A stretch of 64,000 bases of DNA from Ganoderma boninense (Eukaryota; Basidiomycota; Agaricomycetes; Polyporales; Polyporaceae), in contig CM035313.1 in the NCBI GenBank assembly GCA_002900995.3, positions 992,001 through 1,056,000 of the forward strand, read 5' to 3'. Below are positions 22,484-35,178 of this stretch, piece by piece. The notes under the pieces were generated by a model. The model was not told where the DNA came from. It saw only the letters and a list, made by a program, of their open reading frames with translations, and did not search any database. Positions within the stretch are counted from its first letter, which is position 1, and every line of letters starts with the position of its first letter. The position numbers and the translations under genes are program-made.

Positions 22484-23084
22484 AAATGGGTGCTGCCGGG
22501 GTCGAGGGAAAGGATTTGGATTTCAGGCTGTGGTTCAGGCTTCGAGGGAAGAGTTGGGACTAGACACGGAGCTGGTGGAGGGAGTGGCGGTGAGTGGACG
22601 AAGGGAAGGAGAAGGGGTGGTCAGACGCATGCTTTAAGTAGCCTGCCATGGCAGGCCATAGACGCGGAGAGGCGGCGATGGCGACCACAGCATGGCAGAT
22701 GGAACAAAGGCTGAGCCCAAGGGATTGCCGTTCGATGTCTTTCAAAGGAGTACTTCCTTACATAGAATGAATCACCGCAGTTCCTAGTGTCAACAGAATA
22801 CACCTATATGGCGAAATCTCTCCGAGACTGGGGATGACATTCCAAGAAAGGTACCTTGTTCCTTGCAGGAAGTTAGGAAAAGTAGAGGCGTGCCAGGCGC
22901 TTAGCTCGGAATCGGTGGAAATTACCGTTGTCGAAAATAAGTTTCGCCAACATATATACATCCTGTAGAAAGAGGAAGGAGGCTTTCCTATCTTGAGATT
23001 AAGTCTCGCATTGACGATCAAAAGAGTTGAATGGAGGCGTACGATAAACACGGCGCAGGACGAACGCCCATTCCTTTGGTCAAC
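22484..23084. other. Promoter region of the split F-box gene
   Basis: Intergenic DNA between the start at 22483 and the stop of the tandem paralogue at 23085. No gene is supported. Confidence 0.4.
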
Positions 23085-25675
23085 TCAGAATCTCGCGAAA
23101 AACGCCCTTCCTGCTTCTACATGCTCCTGAGCATCCGAATCCACCAGTCGGAGGTCCTCGGAGTACATGACGACCCTTCCAATTGTCTTCTCCTGACAAT
23201 AATAGTCTTCGCCACTCTTCGGGACTTCCCTTTCATGACTGGTGATGGCAGTGCGAGCAGAACGACGATTAGCGAGCATCTGAGGCACGACATGATGAAA
23301 GACGCTCACTGCAGCTGGACATGTCGTCGAACGTCGCTGATATCGGAGGTAAAAAAGCACCTAGTGCACACATACTGCACCTCCTCCACAGCCGACTCAA
23401 GCGTCCTAGCTTGTGCGGCTACATCTTCGGGAAGTCGTATCCAATGGTTGTGACCCTCTGCAGAATGCCGTTTGTCGAGCCTGTGGTCTCCCGAGTCGTG
23501 CCAATACTATATCCAGCAGATGTTCAGTAAGAAAGATTCGCGACGGTGTGGACAACACCTACTATGCCAGTCCAATCGTATACCTCCCTTTCGGAGTTCC
23601 GCTCTGAGCAGAGGCGACACACGAAGCGAGCATCAATATTATCCATCTCCTCCGCTGTCGCAGTTGCGGGATCCAGGCCGCACGCGGTCATAGCCGCTAT
23701 GGCAGGCTCGACAAGGCGCAGTGCCGGCCAACGACCCTTACGCCAGTCCCACATGGCTTGGTCCCAGCCAATGTCTGAGAGATACTGCCACGCCTCGGTC
23801 TCATAAACTTGACCCGCGGGCGGAGGGTGGTCATCCAAGTCTCTATCGCGCAGGCATAAGTGCTCGAGAATCCCCGGCCAGCGCAGCACGGATCGACACC
23901 CATTGCATCGGAATGACATGATCGCGAGGTCGACGGTGAGGGGCCCGTCTGAGAGTGGCACCGCTGCCTTCCCGAGATCCGCTTCGGCGAGGGAGACGAG
24001 ACGGGATTTGCACTTTTCGTGCCAGTCGGCACAGAGAGAGGGGATCATGTCGGCCAAGCGATCGAGGAGTACGCCCCGCGTGAGATCGGAAGAGTCGTCT
24101 TCAAGCAGTGCACGGACGGCGGGCATGGCAACAACATCGCCGAACCGCAGGCCGCACACCCTCTCACGTTCTGCACCTTCCGCGCCTTTCGAACGGCGAT
24201 ATCCCCGCAACGCCCGTTCGACAAGGCGCATATGCCAGCGCAGCCGAAAGCGGGCCTCTTCATCTGGCCGTGTTGTGTCCCGTAGGTTGGTCACGAAGTC
24301 CGTGACAACCCGCTGGATTTTCCCCCAAGCTGCTCTTCGTAAGTGATGTGGAGAGGGGCCGAGGGTTCAAACGCTCACCTCGATCGGTCAATTCACCTCC
24401 CAATTTCAGTTGTTTTAGAGAGGCGAACTGGTCCAACTCGTCGCCAGTCATCATGTCGACTTCAAGATCCAGCCCCTCTGCACGTAACTTGGCCATGGCA
24501 CTGGCTGCACATCAGCAAAACGCAAACTACAATAAATGGAAAGGGACGGACGCCACGCTGCGTTTCCTCCGGGTTTCGTTAGCCTCGGCCTTCATCTGCT
24601 CGCGATAACTCTGCATCCAGGCTTCCAGCACGGGTGCGTGCTACAGGCGGCAGAACATTAGTACCGACCTTGAGCCTGGGGCGTGCGGGAGGAGAAAATA
24701 TACAAAAGCCACATACCTCGTTCCACGCTGCCACAAAATCCAACTGAGCCTGCACATAACAGCGTCTCTCGTCCATATCCGACAGGGTCGCCAACTTCGC
24801 CTCAATCTTCTCGAGCTGAGGTAGATGCCAGATCTTCATGCCATCCTCGCTATGCCCCGAACATTAGCTCGTGTGGCATTAGGAGAGGGAGAAATCAGCA
24901 TGCGTACTTCACACGGTGAAAAAGGACAAGTTTCTTCAGTTTGAAGCCGGCCATCCTTGCTATCGCCTTGACTCTATCAGTCACGCTACCAAAACTAAGA
25001 ACAGTGTGGTTTGACAGATTTAGACGCAAGAAAGAGGGGAAAGACAGAAGATTTTACTCACTTGAGGATCTTGCAGCTTGAACAGTACATGACTGGAATG
25101 GGCCAGAGGATCTTACAGTTTGCAACGGCCTTCCCACATCCCTGACGACGAAGAGGTGAGAAAGCTAACGGGAATGGCCTGTGCGACGAATGGCGGTGGT
25201 GTCTTACATGGCAGTTGTTGCTGAAGAGCAAGCTCGCGAACGCCCACTCGCTCATACCGAAACACTTGGTGGGATCCAGAAGGCCTACCAACGCACGCGA
25301 CGCTCTCCATACAAAAGCGCAATTGTGATGCATAAGAACCGTGCGGAGCTCCTTGTTGGTACGAGTGAGGCTGAGAAGGTCCCGAGGGTGCAGATTGCTG
25401 AAGATCTGTGGCGTCGTAGCGAGGGTGCATGGAATGAGCACCCAGGACGGTCGTGGACGAAAGACCACACACACCTCATACAAGGTATCAAGAGGGAAGT
25501 TCTCCAGGACCTTGACCTTCTTCAACGGGTTGCGAGGTCCGCGTTTGGTCCCAACCACCGCCCGGGCCTGCGGTCGTGCTCCGGCAGACTTGGCCCGCGC
25601 GTTGACAATTGCGAGTTGATTAGGCGGAGGTGGCTCAAACTCGTCGTGTTTGACTTTCTTTAGAGGGGGCTGCAT
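23085..25675 (-). CDS. F-box / C2H2-finger protein, paralogue B
   Basis: Ten exons in transcription order (25475-25675, 25208-25405, 25062-25141, 24908-24994, 24717-24849, 24552-24640, 24379-24500, 23563-24329, 23310-23506, 23085-23214) give 667 aa. The F-box spans the first intron (FPLDTLYE, then IFSNLHPRDLLSLTRTN). Then come a C-rich exon (MYCSSCK), charged coils, a helical domain, the motif CNGCRSVLRWPGILEHLC, RFVCRLC, and a C-terminal C2H2 finger (CTRC, then RRHVQLH). F-box proteins normally recruit substrates to SCF ubiquitin ligases; the fingers could bind target protein or nucleic acid, which is inference. Exon 6 uses a GTCCGT donor and exon 10 a GAG acceptor, both chosen by homology and phase. 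It lies head-to-tail with the split copy, suggesting tandem duplication. Confidence 0.82.
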
Positions 25676-26072
25676 GGTGAGAATCAGAGGCTAGAAAGAG
25701 TGCAGTCGTGGTGGCGGGGCGGTTGAATGGAGAATGGGGAACAGGAAGGAACAGAGTGTGGCGACGGTGTGCTCTTGTTTGGCCCAGGCGCCCAAACCCG
25801 AACCAGGATCGCGAGGCGAGGTCCCGTTCGATTCAGCCTTCCAGAGATGGACTCACCTACTTGCAACACTAACCTAGGCGCCGCGTCCGCAATCTGCAAT
25901 ACTTTTGGGTGCAAGATTCGATTACATGGCAAGGGACTGGGTGCGTATGGGGTGGAGGGCTTGGAACGAGGTGATCTATCATTTGAGCTTAAACAAGTAA
26001 TGTCCGACACCCCACCTAAGTCATGATCCGCGTCAGTAAGTCAAGATTCACGGCCGCATGGGATATGATATC
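25676..26072. other. Intergenic DNA upstream of F-box paralogue B
   Basis: About 400 bp between the methyltransferase stop and the F-box start, both on the minus strand. No gene seen. Confidence 0.4.
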
Positions 26073-27648
26073 TTACTCATTGCCTCCATTCAGTCCAAAG
26101 AACTCCGCCACCGCGAGGTAGAAAACGCGGAATCTTCACAATGTCAGCCAACCCTGAAGCTACCTTCGCCACAAATATGCTACGAACCGATAGAACGCCT
26201 TCCTGCCTTCTTCCTTGTCAAGGCCTTTGGAGACAGCGTCCCTCTCAAGCTCTGCAAGACCAGCTTTGGCATTTGCATCCTGAGACTGAAGCCAATGTTC
26301 GGAGGTGCGCGAGTAGTGCTTCCCGTTGACGAACCAGCTCTGAATAAGGGTGAGGTCGTCTTGAAAGTACAGCTGCAAAGTCAACCAAAATTAGGTCCCG
26401 ATGTGCCAGTTTAAATCAAACAAGGTTGAAAATCACCAAGAGGTCATGCGACGGCATGGTGCCACCTACACGCGAATGGAGTATGAGCTCTGTGCGTGTA
26501 TGCGCATGTAGAAGCCTTGGGCGATACGAACCAGAGAAGAACGTCTGGGCCATCCAACCATCGCCTTCTTCGAAATGATATGGGGTCGTACGGTGGCAGA
26601 AAATATGGACGAAAAACAGCGATTCCTCAGGGCCACCGGTGCGGAGCCACGATGCGACCTTCGACATCAACGCCTTGTAATTTTTCATGTGTTCGAACAT
26701 CTGTTATACGTCTATTTCTGACTTTGTTCGCATCTACTTAGCAACGTATAACCTACCTCGATCGAGAGAATGCGATCAAAACTTCAAATTCACAAATAAG
26801 CTAGGAGACATTTCAAGGCGGAAAGGTGCTTACTGTTTTGACCCATTGAAGTCGAACGTATTAACGTCTGCTGTTACTATCTAGATATCGGGATTTCAGA
26901 ACCCATGTAGCCAAAGTTATGCGACGCATGGTGAGTACCTCGAGGTTAGCGAGGCCACGAGCTTTCACAGTCTTGTCTATATGTAATTTTTGTGTCGAAG
27001 AGTTTGAAAGACCGACGATTCTAGACCTCGGATACTTCTGGGCTAAGTAAAGCGAAAGACTTCCCCATCCTTTCGCAGCGCTATGAGATGGTGAAGATTC
27101 ACACAAGGGGCCACGAAGCGCACCGCAGCCCAAGTCCAGGATGTCAAGACCGTCTCTCAGCTGTGCTTTCTCGCAATAACTCTCCAGCATGAGCACCTCC
27201 GCCTCTGCCAATGTTTCCTTACCGGTAGGGTACAGGCAACATGAATACTTGGCACAGGGGCCCATGCAAGACAGCATGAAGTTGGTCGTGACCTACACAC
27301 AAACCACGATCTTGAGATATCTACGAGCGATATAACGCAGCCCTGCCACGTACCTCATAGTGCTGCTCGTTGGCCTTCTCGGGGACGTCCGCAATCTTAG
27401 ACCTGGCGCGCACGCCCTCTATCCACTTCATTTTGGCCGCAAAGTTGGCTTCAAACGAGCCATGATCAATCTCACGAAGTCTTTGTCGACAGAGAGCTCT
27501 AATGGTAGGTCGAAGGACAAAGTCGGGGACCAGTCCCTGTCGTCATCCAGAGTGAGTCGGCATGCTTTCGAACGGAAGAGAGATGCGGACGCACCTTATC
27601 TAAAAGGCGGTATCCGACCTCAAGAACGCTGTCAGTGAGCGCTGGCAT
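26073..27648 (-). CDS. Cyclopropane-fatty-acid-synthase-like SAM methyltransferase
   Basis: Ten exons in transcription order (27595-27648, 27354-27536, 27124-27292, 26939-27069, 26834-26880, 26757-26781, 26532-26700, 26437-26465, 26188-26372, 26073-26133) give 350 aa. SAM-binding motif I is LDLGCGWGSLSLYLA near residues 131-145. It is followed by SRIVGLSNSSTQ and the EMFEHMKNY motif, characteristic of the CFA synthase / coclaurine N-methyltransferase-like group. The C-terminal LYFQDDLTLIQSWFVNG and HYSRTSEHWL also fit that group. The N-terminal QRLREIDHGSFEANFAAKMKWI is usual for the fungal proteins. The substrate is not evident; a lipid or small amine is possible. Exons of 25 and 29 bp are very short. 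It shares a 334-bp divergent promoter with MDM31. Confidence 0.88.
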
Positions 27649-27982
27649 GATTGAACTGTGGAGGGTGGAGGGAAGAGGAGGGCGGGGGAGAAGGCGGCCG
27701 GGAAGGGGGTATAAGGGCGTGGGCCATCGTTGTCGGGCAGTTCGGCTGATGGGGTCGCGCGTCGCTGTCAGGCTGCCCGAAGAGTGCTCGTCGCTGTGGG
27801 ACGCGTTGCGGGCAGACAGGGTCACGTGCTTCGCGGTGGAAATAAGCTACGCGAGGATGCGGGGATGCGGCCGTGAGTCTGGACTCAAGTTCGCTTTCTC
27901 TTGTGTCCTGGTCGTGTGAGCGGACGTCTCCAACCCATGCTCTAGCCTCATCACTCTCCTTCTGGCCGCCTCTGCGTACGGA
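27649..27982. promoter_or_regulatory. Divergent promoter, methyltransferase / MDM31
   Basis: 334 bp between two oppositely oriented starts; it must hold both promoters. No clear TATA box is visible. Confidence 0.5.
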
Positions 27983-30470
27983 ATGAATCGTATCTTGGTG
28001 CAACACGCCAGTCGCGGTGCGGTCTTGGACAGGTACAACACCATACGAAACTTTTTCCGGCAGCCACATCTTTCCCCCGTTTCCACACTCTCCTACTCCG
28101 CTCGCGTGCACCTTGCATCCTCTGGTTCCTCTCCTTGTGCACTCAGGACTGGTCTCATCTTGCGTCAATTCTCGTCTCACCGCCCCACACTTCAGGACAA
28201 CCCACTGCGCCCTCCGTCGGGAGAAACTCGCCAGCAGGATGTCGGACCCCCTGACAAGGACAAGGTCCCGCCACCACAGAAGGAGGGAACGGGAACGGAG
28301 AGTGTCAGCTTGGAGCACTACCCGCGGTCGCTAAGAAGGCTTGCCATGTCCCTTCCCCATCTACAGCGTCCCACGCGAGATGACTTCCTGAAGGCAGCGG
28401 ATGGTTTCTGGCAGAGGATGCGCATCCGATTCAGATGGCTTACCATCCGCTCGTTCAGGAGGTATAATGCCGACGACCTCTCTGCCTTTCTAACATGGTT
28501 TCTCATGAGCCAGACTCTCTGGCTATTTGTCGGAACGTAAGTGCTCGTATTCCTGTTGTCCAAACACTGCATCCTGAGTCCTGGCCCCTTGCACAGCACC
28601 ACATTCTTTTCTGTTCTGTTTGCTACCGCCAATAGTTTGCGATTGCAAGGTACGTGGAACCACCTCTCTCAGTCCAGGAGCAACAATAGATGTCGGTTAA
28701 CCCCTCGTTCCAGAATACATTGCTCGCGCTCTTAGCGACTACCTCACGGCAGAAACCGGCATTACCATCATCTTCGAGTCGGCTATTGTCCCGAAGTGGA
28801 GAGACTCCCGCATATCCTTCAAAAATGTGTTCATCACCCGTCGTCCAGATCATTTTTACAGAAAACCCTTCGACAATTCTGGGCACCCTGTAGCCGCTGG
28901 CTACGACCTGAGCAACCATCCATCTTATCATGAAAGGATAGAGGAGGAAGACGAAGAGAACCTGGAGGACCACTCGGAGGATGACCTGAACTACTCCATG
29001 TTCGACTTGAGCATGGACTCTATCGACGTCACGCTCTCATTCGCCCGATGGTTCGAGGGAAAGGGCCTTGTTGAGGATGCGGTGATCAAGGGTATACGTG
29101 GTGTTCTAGGTGAGTACCCGTTGTCCTCCATCTCAGACTGGACCATTTACTCACACTCTCTGCGTTCGGTGAAGACCGGCGTTCTGTCACCTGGGACCCA
29201 GACAACCCGCTCGACCCCGCCGCGTTCCGCCACACCGCCCAGCAAGGCGATTTTGAGCTCGAGTCTCTGCAGGTCGAGGATCTCTTGATCACCGTGTACC
29301 AGCCAGGCAATTTCCGCCCGTTCACCGCGTCCATTTTTCGTGCGGATATCCGGACGTTCCGGAAGCAATGGGCGTTTTACGACTTCCTCTGTGCGGAGAA
29401 TGTCGTCGGACAGTACGACAACTGCCTCTTCAGCCTTCATCGCCCACAAAGTATAGGTCGGACCACGGAACAGGACCTCCAGGACGGCCAGTGGAGTCGC
29501 ATGGTCGGTCCTCTATTTATCTTGGTGTGACAACTTCTGAACTTGTCTTCCACGATAGTCGCGGTTCCGAATGGACGGCTTAAACATCGATCACTTGCAA
29601 AGCATGTCTACCTCTGGGGGTCCATTCTCGTGGCTCACCTCCGGCAAGGTCGATGCGGTGCTCGACATCAAGTTCCCGCGCGACCCGGCCGCAGGCCCTA
29701 CCCTCAATGCGCTCCTAGGCGAGCTCGCGGATACCATCACGTCAGCTGCAATCGACCGCATCCCTGGGCAGCGGGAGCTTGCTAAACCGCCATTGAGTGC
29801 CCCGTCAGACGAGGAGGTCGAGGAGGTCGAGGAGGGGAAGGCGGAGACGCCGAAAGTGGTTGTGGATATTGACTTGCGGTTCAGGGACTTGAAGGCGGCC
29901 GTGCCGATTTTTACCAGCGACCTGAGCTACGTGAACAATGCGCTGATCCGGCCTATTGTTGCGTTCATGAAGTGGGTGTTTCGTCTGACGCTGCGGAACG
30001 GAAGCTGACTCAGGACTGCAGCGCGAACCGTACCTTAGTCCCTATCCGGTGCAGGGTTGTTCATGACCTTGAGGACTTCGATGGGTCTTGGACGGTATGT
30101 TTCTCTGTGCGCTATATCCCCAGCCTTGGCTGACCATTGCTGCTTTATAGATGTGGGAGAGTAAGTTGTCACCGCTCATTGTTCGTGCGACGCCACTGAC
30201 CTCTCTCCAGCTGGCATGATCGACGCGATCTCGATGAAGGTCTACGAAGCGATGGCGTACCACGTTGCCCAAGCAAACTTCCACCGTCGTGTCAAGGCCG
30301 TCGGCACCTGGTCGCTCCAGATGACCGCCAGCGCGCTCATGTCGACCCTGCGCGCCGTCATGGATCCCATGACGGCGCCGTTGCGCGATCTTTACGAACA
30401 AGGGTTCCCGCAGGAGTCAGTGTTCCAGCTCTCCGCGGCGTACCTCATGCATCCCGCTGCATATGAATGA
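27983..30470 (+). CDS. MDM31: Mitochondrial distribution and morphology protein Mdm31
   Basis: Eight exons (27983-28536, 28597-28649, 28714-29109, 29175-29503, 29559-29971, 30022-30094, 30151-30160, 30211-30470) give 695 aa. The first 60 residues are Arg/Ser-rich without acids, a mitochondrial targeting signal. A membrane segment (FLTWFLMSQTLWLFVG, then FFSVLFATA) precedes the family core: YLTAETGITIIFESAIVPKW, SFKNVFITRRP, YNMFDLSMDSIDVTLS-like and WFEGKGLVEDAVIKGIRGV. VVDIDLRFRDLKAAVPIF and the C-terminal VYEAMAYHVAQANFHRRVKA follow. Mdm31/Mdm32 proteins lie in the mitochondrial inner membrane and support organelle shape, inheritance and phospholipid handling. The 10-bp exon 7 is required to keep the frame. 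Confidence 0.93.
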
Positions 30471-30835
30471 GTCGTTGACAATCCTTTCCTCCCTCCTCGT
30501 TTTCGTGGATAGGTACCAACCGCGCGTCCCCGCCCCAGGCCATGCCCATCGTTCTCCTGTCCGATAGCGCCGATTGGATTTGTGGAGCGGGTACCTCAGT
30601 GATCCTGTTTGCCAGGGTGGATATACGCATTTGGAAAAGTACACATACTTACATACATACACCTAGTTTAACACGCCGAACCGTCTTCTTCCCGCCATTC
30701 AATTCACGACATATTACGACATACAGAAACAGTCTACATATAACGCTCATTACCATCCCTTCACAATCTATCTATCCATAATAGAAAAAAAGGAACCCTT
30801 CACACAAACGCGTGCCCTGACCATGAAACCCAAGC
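30471..30835. other. Convergent 3' intergenic region
   Basis: Trailer DNA between the MDM31 and MFS stops; AT-rich toward 30640-30800. No gene seen. Confidence 0.4.
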
Positions 30836-32967
30836 TCAGTCGCGGTGCCTCCGGATCCTGCCCGCGACCCACGCCCCGAACCCAGACTCGAGCACCAAGA
30901 GCACGACCCACAGGTACCCGCCGAGGAGGTGCTTCTTCGCAGAAACCGCGAACAGCGAGCTGACGATGATGGGCCCGAGCGCGGCCGCTATCGACTGGAA
31001 GAGTTCAGCGAGCCCGTTCGCCGTGCCCAGCGAGGTCGTCCCGGGTGTATGATCCTTCGTCAGGATCATAATGATGCTACGACGTGCGACGTATGTGTTA
31101 GCTAGCCCCTCTCTCTCTCGAGCGCGCATATACCCAGACCAAAGCAGGATCCAGATCCGAAGAAGCGAAAGCAACCACTCACGAGAACGCGAGGCAGCCG
31201 AGCCGCGAGAGGAAGAGCACGAAGCTGATGGAGAGCCACTCGCCCGTGCTCGCGTCGCGCAGGCCCGGGATCGCCGTGGCGCCGGCCTGGGCGACCCAGG
31301 AGGCGAGGGGCAGGGACGCGAACGCGGCGATCCAGGCGTACATGCAGAAGTCGAACATGGCGAGCGTGCCGAAGCGCCGGAGGAGCGCGGGCATGCCGAG
31401 CTTGAGGACGATCGAGACTGCGCCCATGCCCGAGAGCGCGCGGCCGATTTGCGAGGGCTGTCAAAGCGGGTTAGGCGGGAGGGAGTGCGGAGTCGTGTGT
31501 CGGATATGTGATGTGGGAGGGACGAGGTGGGGGTGGCGTAGGCATAGGCGGAGTGGTTGCGTGAAGTTTAGGTGAGGGTTCGAAGGTGGGGCGGAAGACG
31601 CCAAGGAAGAGTACGACGTTCATAGAAACAGTCCGGACATGAGCGTGGGGGGACGAAGATGAGACAGGAGAGTGGAGACGCACCGAGAGCGCAAGACCGC
31701 CTTGGTTGATCGGGGAGTACGCCATGAGGACGAAGACGTTGTTGAAGGAAGCTCCGGCGAAGCCCAACGCTGCGCTGGATGCGAATACCGCCTGGAGAAC
31801 CGGAATGGACAGGAGCTCTCTGAACAGAGGTCGCTTGGGCTCCTCGGTCCGGATGTCGATGACGGTGTCCGAGGAGGAGGATGCGGCCGCAATGAGAGAC
31901 TCTTGCTCTTCTTCCACGATCGAGACGACAGCGATGGCTGGTGCCTGTGGGGATGAACGTTTGCTAGGAAGCGTCTTGCAAGCGGGTGAGTGGGAGAAAG
32001 TGTACGTCCAGAGGAATGTCCTTACCTCCTCCAGGACGAACGCAGCAAGAAACGCCGCGGTCAAAGACATGATAGCCGAAATGAGACAGGGAAGGACATA
32101 GGGGTACTGCGACCAAACTGGACTAGAGAACACGTCGGGCCAACGCTTCGCAGGCTCCGCAAACGTGCCGCCAATTAATGGACTTCCGAGTCAAACGGCA
32201 TTAGGTTAATATGATACACTAGTCCGCGAGGTAGATGCACTGACCCTATCACGTATCCCAAAGCAGAAATGACGTCGTATAATGGGAATGCAATCGACTG
32301 GTTCGTCTCGTCCGAGAGCTCCCCTACAACGGAATGGATGGCCCCAGTAATACCAAAGAAAAATCCACCTGTAGCAAGTTTCATAAGTATACAGGCCCCC
32401 AAAGCCTGAGAGTCGACCGACCGAAGAATCGGTTCATGAGGACGCTGGTGATTGACCCAGAAAGACCAAAGAGGAGGGTGAAGAGCGCAGTGCCGGTAGT
32501 GCCCAGTAGGATGACTGGGATCCGACCATGGTAGTCTGCGAATGGATGGCGTTTCAGCGACAAACAGCCCAGCGGTTAACGCAGGGGTTGTACCAGAAAG
32601 AACTCCCCAGGCAAACATGCTGGTGAATTGAGTGATTGAGGCGACGCTGCTCTGTGTGACGTCATTGAGATAGATTGGCCCGGAGTGCAAGCAGCTAGGT
32701 TGAAGAACGACTAACCGCAAGGCCACTGTAGTAGCCGGTGTCTGCCCCTTCTGAGGCGGCGAGCTTCTCGATGAAGACATTGTAATACGGTAGAGCTTGA
32801 GTGGTGGCGATGGGGAGGGTGAGCTTTATCGCATAGATAACGGCCAACTGCAGCTTTGGCAGTGGGTTGGATCGATTTAGGTGCTTAGCCAGGAGAGGAG
32901 CGGTTTCGGTTTCATCGGGCGTTGGGGGTGTCGCCGGTTGTTTTATGTGTTGGATGGGTCGTGCCAT
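30836..32967 (-). CDS. MFS transporter
   Basis: Eight exons in transcription order (32716-32967, 32594-32651, 32422-32535, 32245-32368, 32026-32182, 31684-31974, 31183-31457, 30836-31076) give 503 aa. Motif A between helices 2 and 3 is WGVLSDYHGRIPVILLG, assembled across an intron. The next segments are GELSDETNQSIAFPL and LGYVIGPLIGG, then a large central cytosolic loop (TLPSKRSSPQAP to EEPKRPLFREL) and a second six-helix half with GTANGLAELFQSIAAALGP. This layout matches the ZRT1/tetracycline-resistance-like fungal MFS proteins in which helix 1 is preceded by LPKLQLAVIYAIKLTLPIA. The substrate cannot be told. It shares a divergent promoter with the BI-1-like gene. Confidence 0.88.
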
Positions 32968-33417
32968 GTTGGAAAGAAGGGGTGGAAAGGAGGAAACTGT
33001 AGTTGGTTAGAGTCTTTATGGTTGGACGAACATGAGGGGGCCTTGGACTCGGATTGGGTGTGCGTTGGTAATCGGGGAATAGAAGAGAGTTGTCAGCATG
33101 GCTAAGACAGCGACGCACGCTTATGAAGAGGAGAACTCCATCCAGGCGGGTTGTGCGTTGCGTGCTCTTGCCTTCGACTGACGAAACAAGCTCAACTCTT
33201 TCCTCAGATAAGTAAGTAAACCAGCAGATAACGCCACACAAATAAGCGCTCCCAGTCCCCACCAATGCTGTGCCACGCACGTGGCGCAGGCTCGATTTAG
33301 CAAGGCCCAGGACTCCACAGCCGCTTATTATGTCAGGCAACCGAGGACGACTGCAACTGCGCTCGGCTCTCTGCTCCTGCTCTCTGCTCTCTCTCCTCCG
33401 CTCGCTCTACGAACATC
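32968..33417. promoter_or_regulatory. Divergent promoter, MFS transporter / BI-1-like gene
   Basis: 450 bp between two divergent starts, with a CT-rich tract immediately before 33418. It holds no gene I can support. Confidence 0.45.
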
Positions 33418-34754
33418 ATGGCTTACTACAACAATCCCCCACCACCCTACCCTGGCACTGCTGGTAAAACTGTTCCTCCGACCTACGATGATGCCGCAAC
33501 CCAACCGCTCCTCGGTGCTGTTGCCGGAAGATCTGGAGTCTACGACCATTCTATAGGAGAGTTCCCAGACGACTTTCTGGTAAGTTTTCGTCGTCATGGC
33601 TCGTTCCATGGCTTACGCACAACCTCAGTATGGGCCCACCGTTGCAGAATGCGCGCTGCAAATTCGCAATGACTTCGTGCGCAAGGTCTACACCATTTTG
33701 TGTGAGTCTAGCTTGTCTTCTCAATCGAACGACCGTCCTCATTCAGTCGGTCCATTCCAGTCTGCCAAATTGTACGTCTCTTCCGGCTTGTCCCTCCTCT
33801 CTTGCATTCATAGCCTCTATAGGTTGCTACCACCATCGTTGCCGGCCTCATCTCTCGCGACTCTGAAAGCGTCTTCTGGATCGTAACGCAGTGCGTACCG
33901 CCTCCGCTGCTGCGCATGAGTGACTCTTAGCTGACCCGATGCAGTCCATGGTCCTTCTATGTCCCTCTTTTCGGAACCCTTGTGAACCTCGGTCTACTTT
34001 ACTGGAAACGTCTCGACTCGCCCCTCAATTATGTCCTGCTCTCCACCTTCACCTTACTCGAAGCCTTCACCCTCGGTGTTGCGACGGCATTCTTCGACAG
34101 CACTATCGTGCTCCAAGCGCTGTGAGCATAGCTTCCCCGCGTCTATGAATTAGAGCTTCGCTAAATATCCACAACCTGAAGCTTGATCACTGTGGGGGTG
34201 TTCCTGGGCCTTACCCTCTTCACATTGCAGTCGAAGGCAGGTGCTCCACCTCCCTAGATTGGATATCTTCCTGACCTCGCCTGCGATAGTATGACTTCTC
34301 TGGCCTTGGATCATACCTATTTGCCGGTCTCGTTGCTCTCCGTGCGTCTTATGTCATCTTCTTTTGTTTACACCCGACACAAGTCATTGATGGGGTGTGC
34401 TACAGTCATGACCGGCGTCGTTGGGATTTTCGTTCCCTTCAGCCGCACTATGGACCTCGTCTTCGCCGCGGGTGGTTGCCTGCTGTTCAGCGGCTACGTC
34501 ATCTATGACACCTACATGATCACCAACAGGCTCTCGCACGACGAGCACATCGCTGCCGCCATCAGCCTGTACATCGAGTAAGTCATCTTAAGTATCTCGA
34601 TGCACAACATGTCCTGACTGTTGCTTTGCGTCTTTGTATAGCTTCATCAACCTCTGTGAGTGTCCCTCTGTTGTCAATCGTCGACCTCTCTCACTAACAT
34701 GGCTTCACAGTCATCAACATTCTCCGTCTTCTGAACGGTGTTGAGAGGGATTGA
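33418..34754 (+). CDS. Bax inhibitor-1 / LFG family membrane protein
   Basis: Ten exons (33418-33579, 33629-33701, 33761-33771, 33823-33890, 33945-34121, 34182-34236, 34290-34341, 34406-34577, 34642-34655, 34711-34754) give 275 aa. A Pro/Tyr-rich cytosolic N-terminus (NNPPPPYPG) precedes IRNDFVRKVYTILFCQIVAT, then seven hydrophobic segments. These include PWSFYVPLFGTLVNLGLLYW, TFTLLEAFTLGVATAF and the family signature SGYVIYDTYMI near the end. The last exon ends ILRLLNGVERD. Members sit in ER, Golgi or vacuolar membranes and affect calcium leak and stress responses. Exons of 11 and 14 bp are needed for continuity. Intron 6 begins GC (AAG, then GCAGGT), because the family sequence QSKYDFSG requires it. 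Confidence 0.92.
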
Positions 34755-35178
34755 TTGTCACGGCATCTCTATGCTTTGATGACTTCTTGGGGGGTCTAGC
34801 GCAATATATATGTAATCTGCTTTTGGTGCCTGTATAATATTTCTGTAGTGCGGATTGTTGGGTTTGGATGTTTCGCCTTCTCAGAAGTCCTCGGAATAAA
34901 CACATGGCTCTCCCAAATTGACAGGGGTTCGGCTTGCAGTGCCGACTAGACAAGTGAAGCAACCTGGGTCCGAGCTTGGGGGCCGCAGCCAATTTCCCAT
35001 GTGCGTTTGGCAGGTTGCTGTCGTCGCTTTTTATCGAGATCCGTAGATCAAGCGCTCAAGCGTCTTCCGGATGCGCCACCCGAGCTCACTGCTCTCCATC
35101 TATCCACCCTCCTCCCCTTCGTAGCAACCCTCACTACCCTCTCCATCTCACGCATATACCCACTCATACAGTCTGAAA
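34755..35178. other. Intergenic DNA before F-box paralogue C
   Basis: About 420 bp holding the BI-1-like trailer and the promoter of the gene at 35179; no gene seen. Confidence 0.4.
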
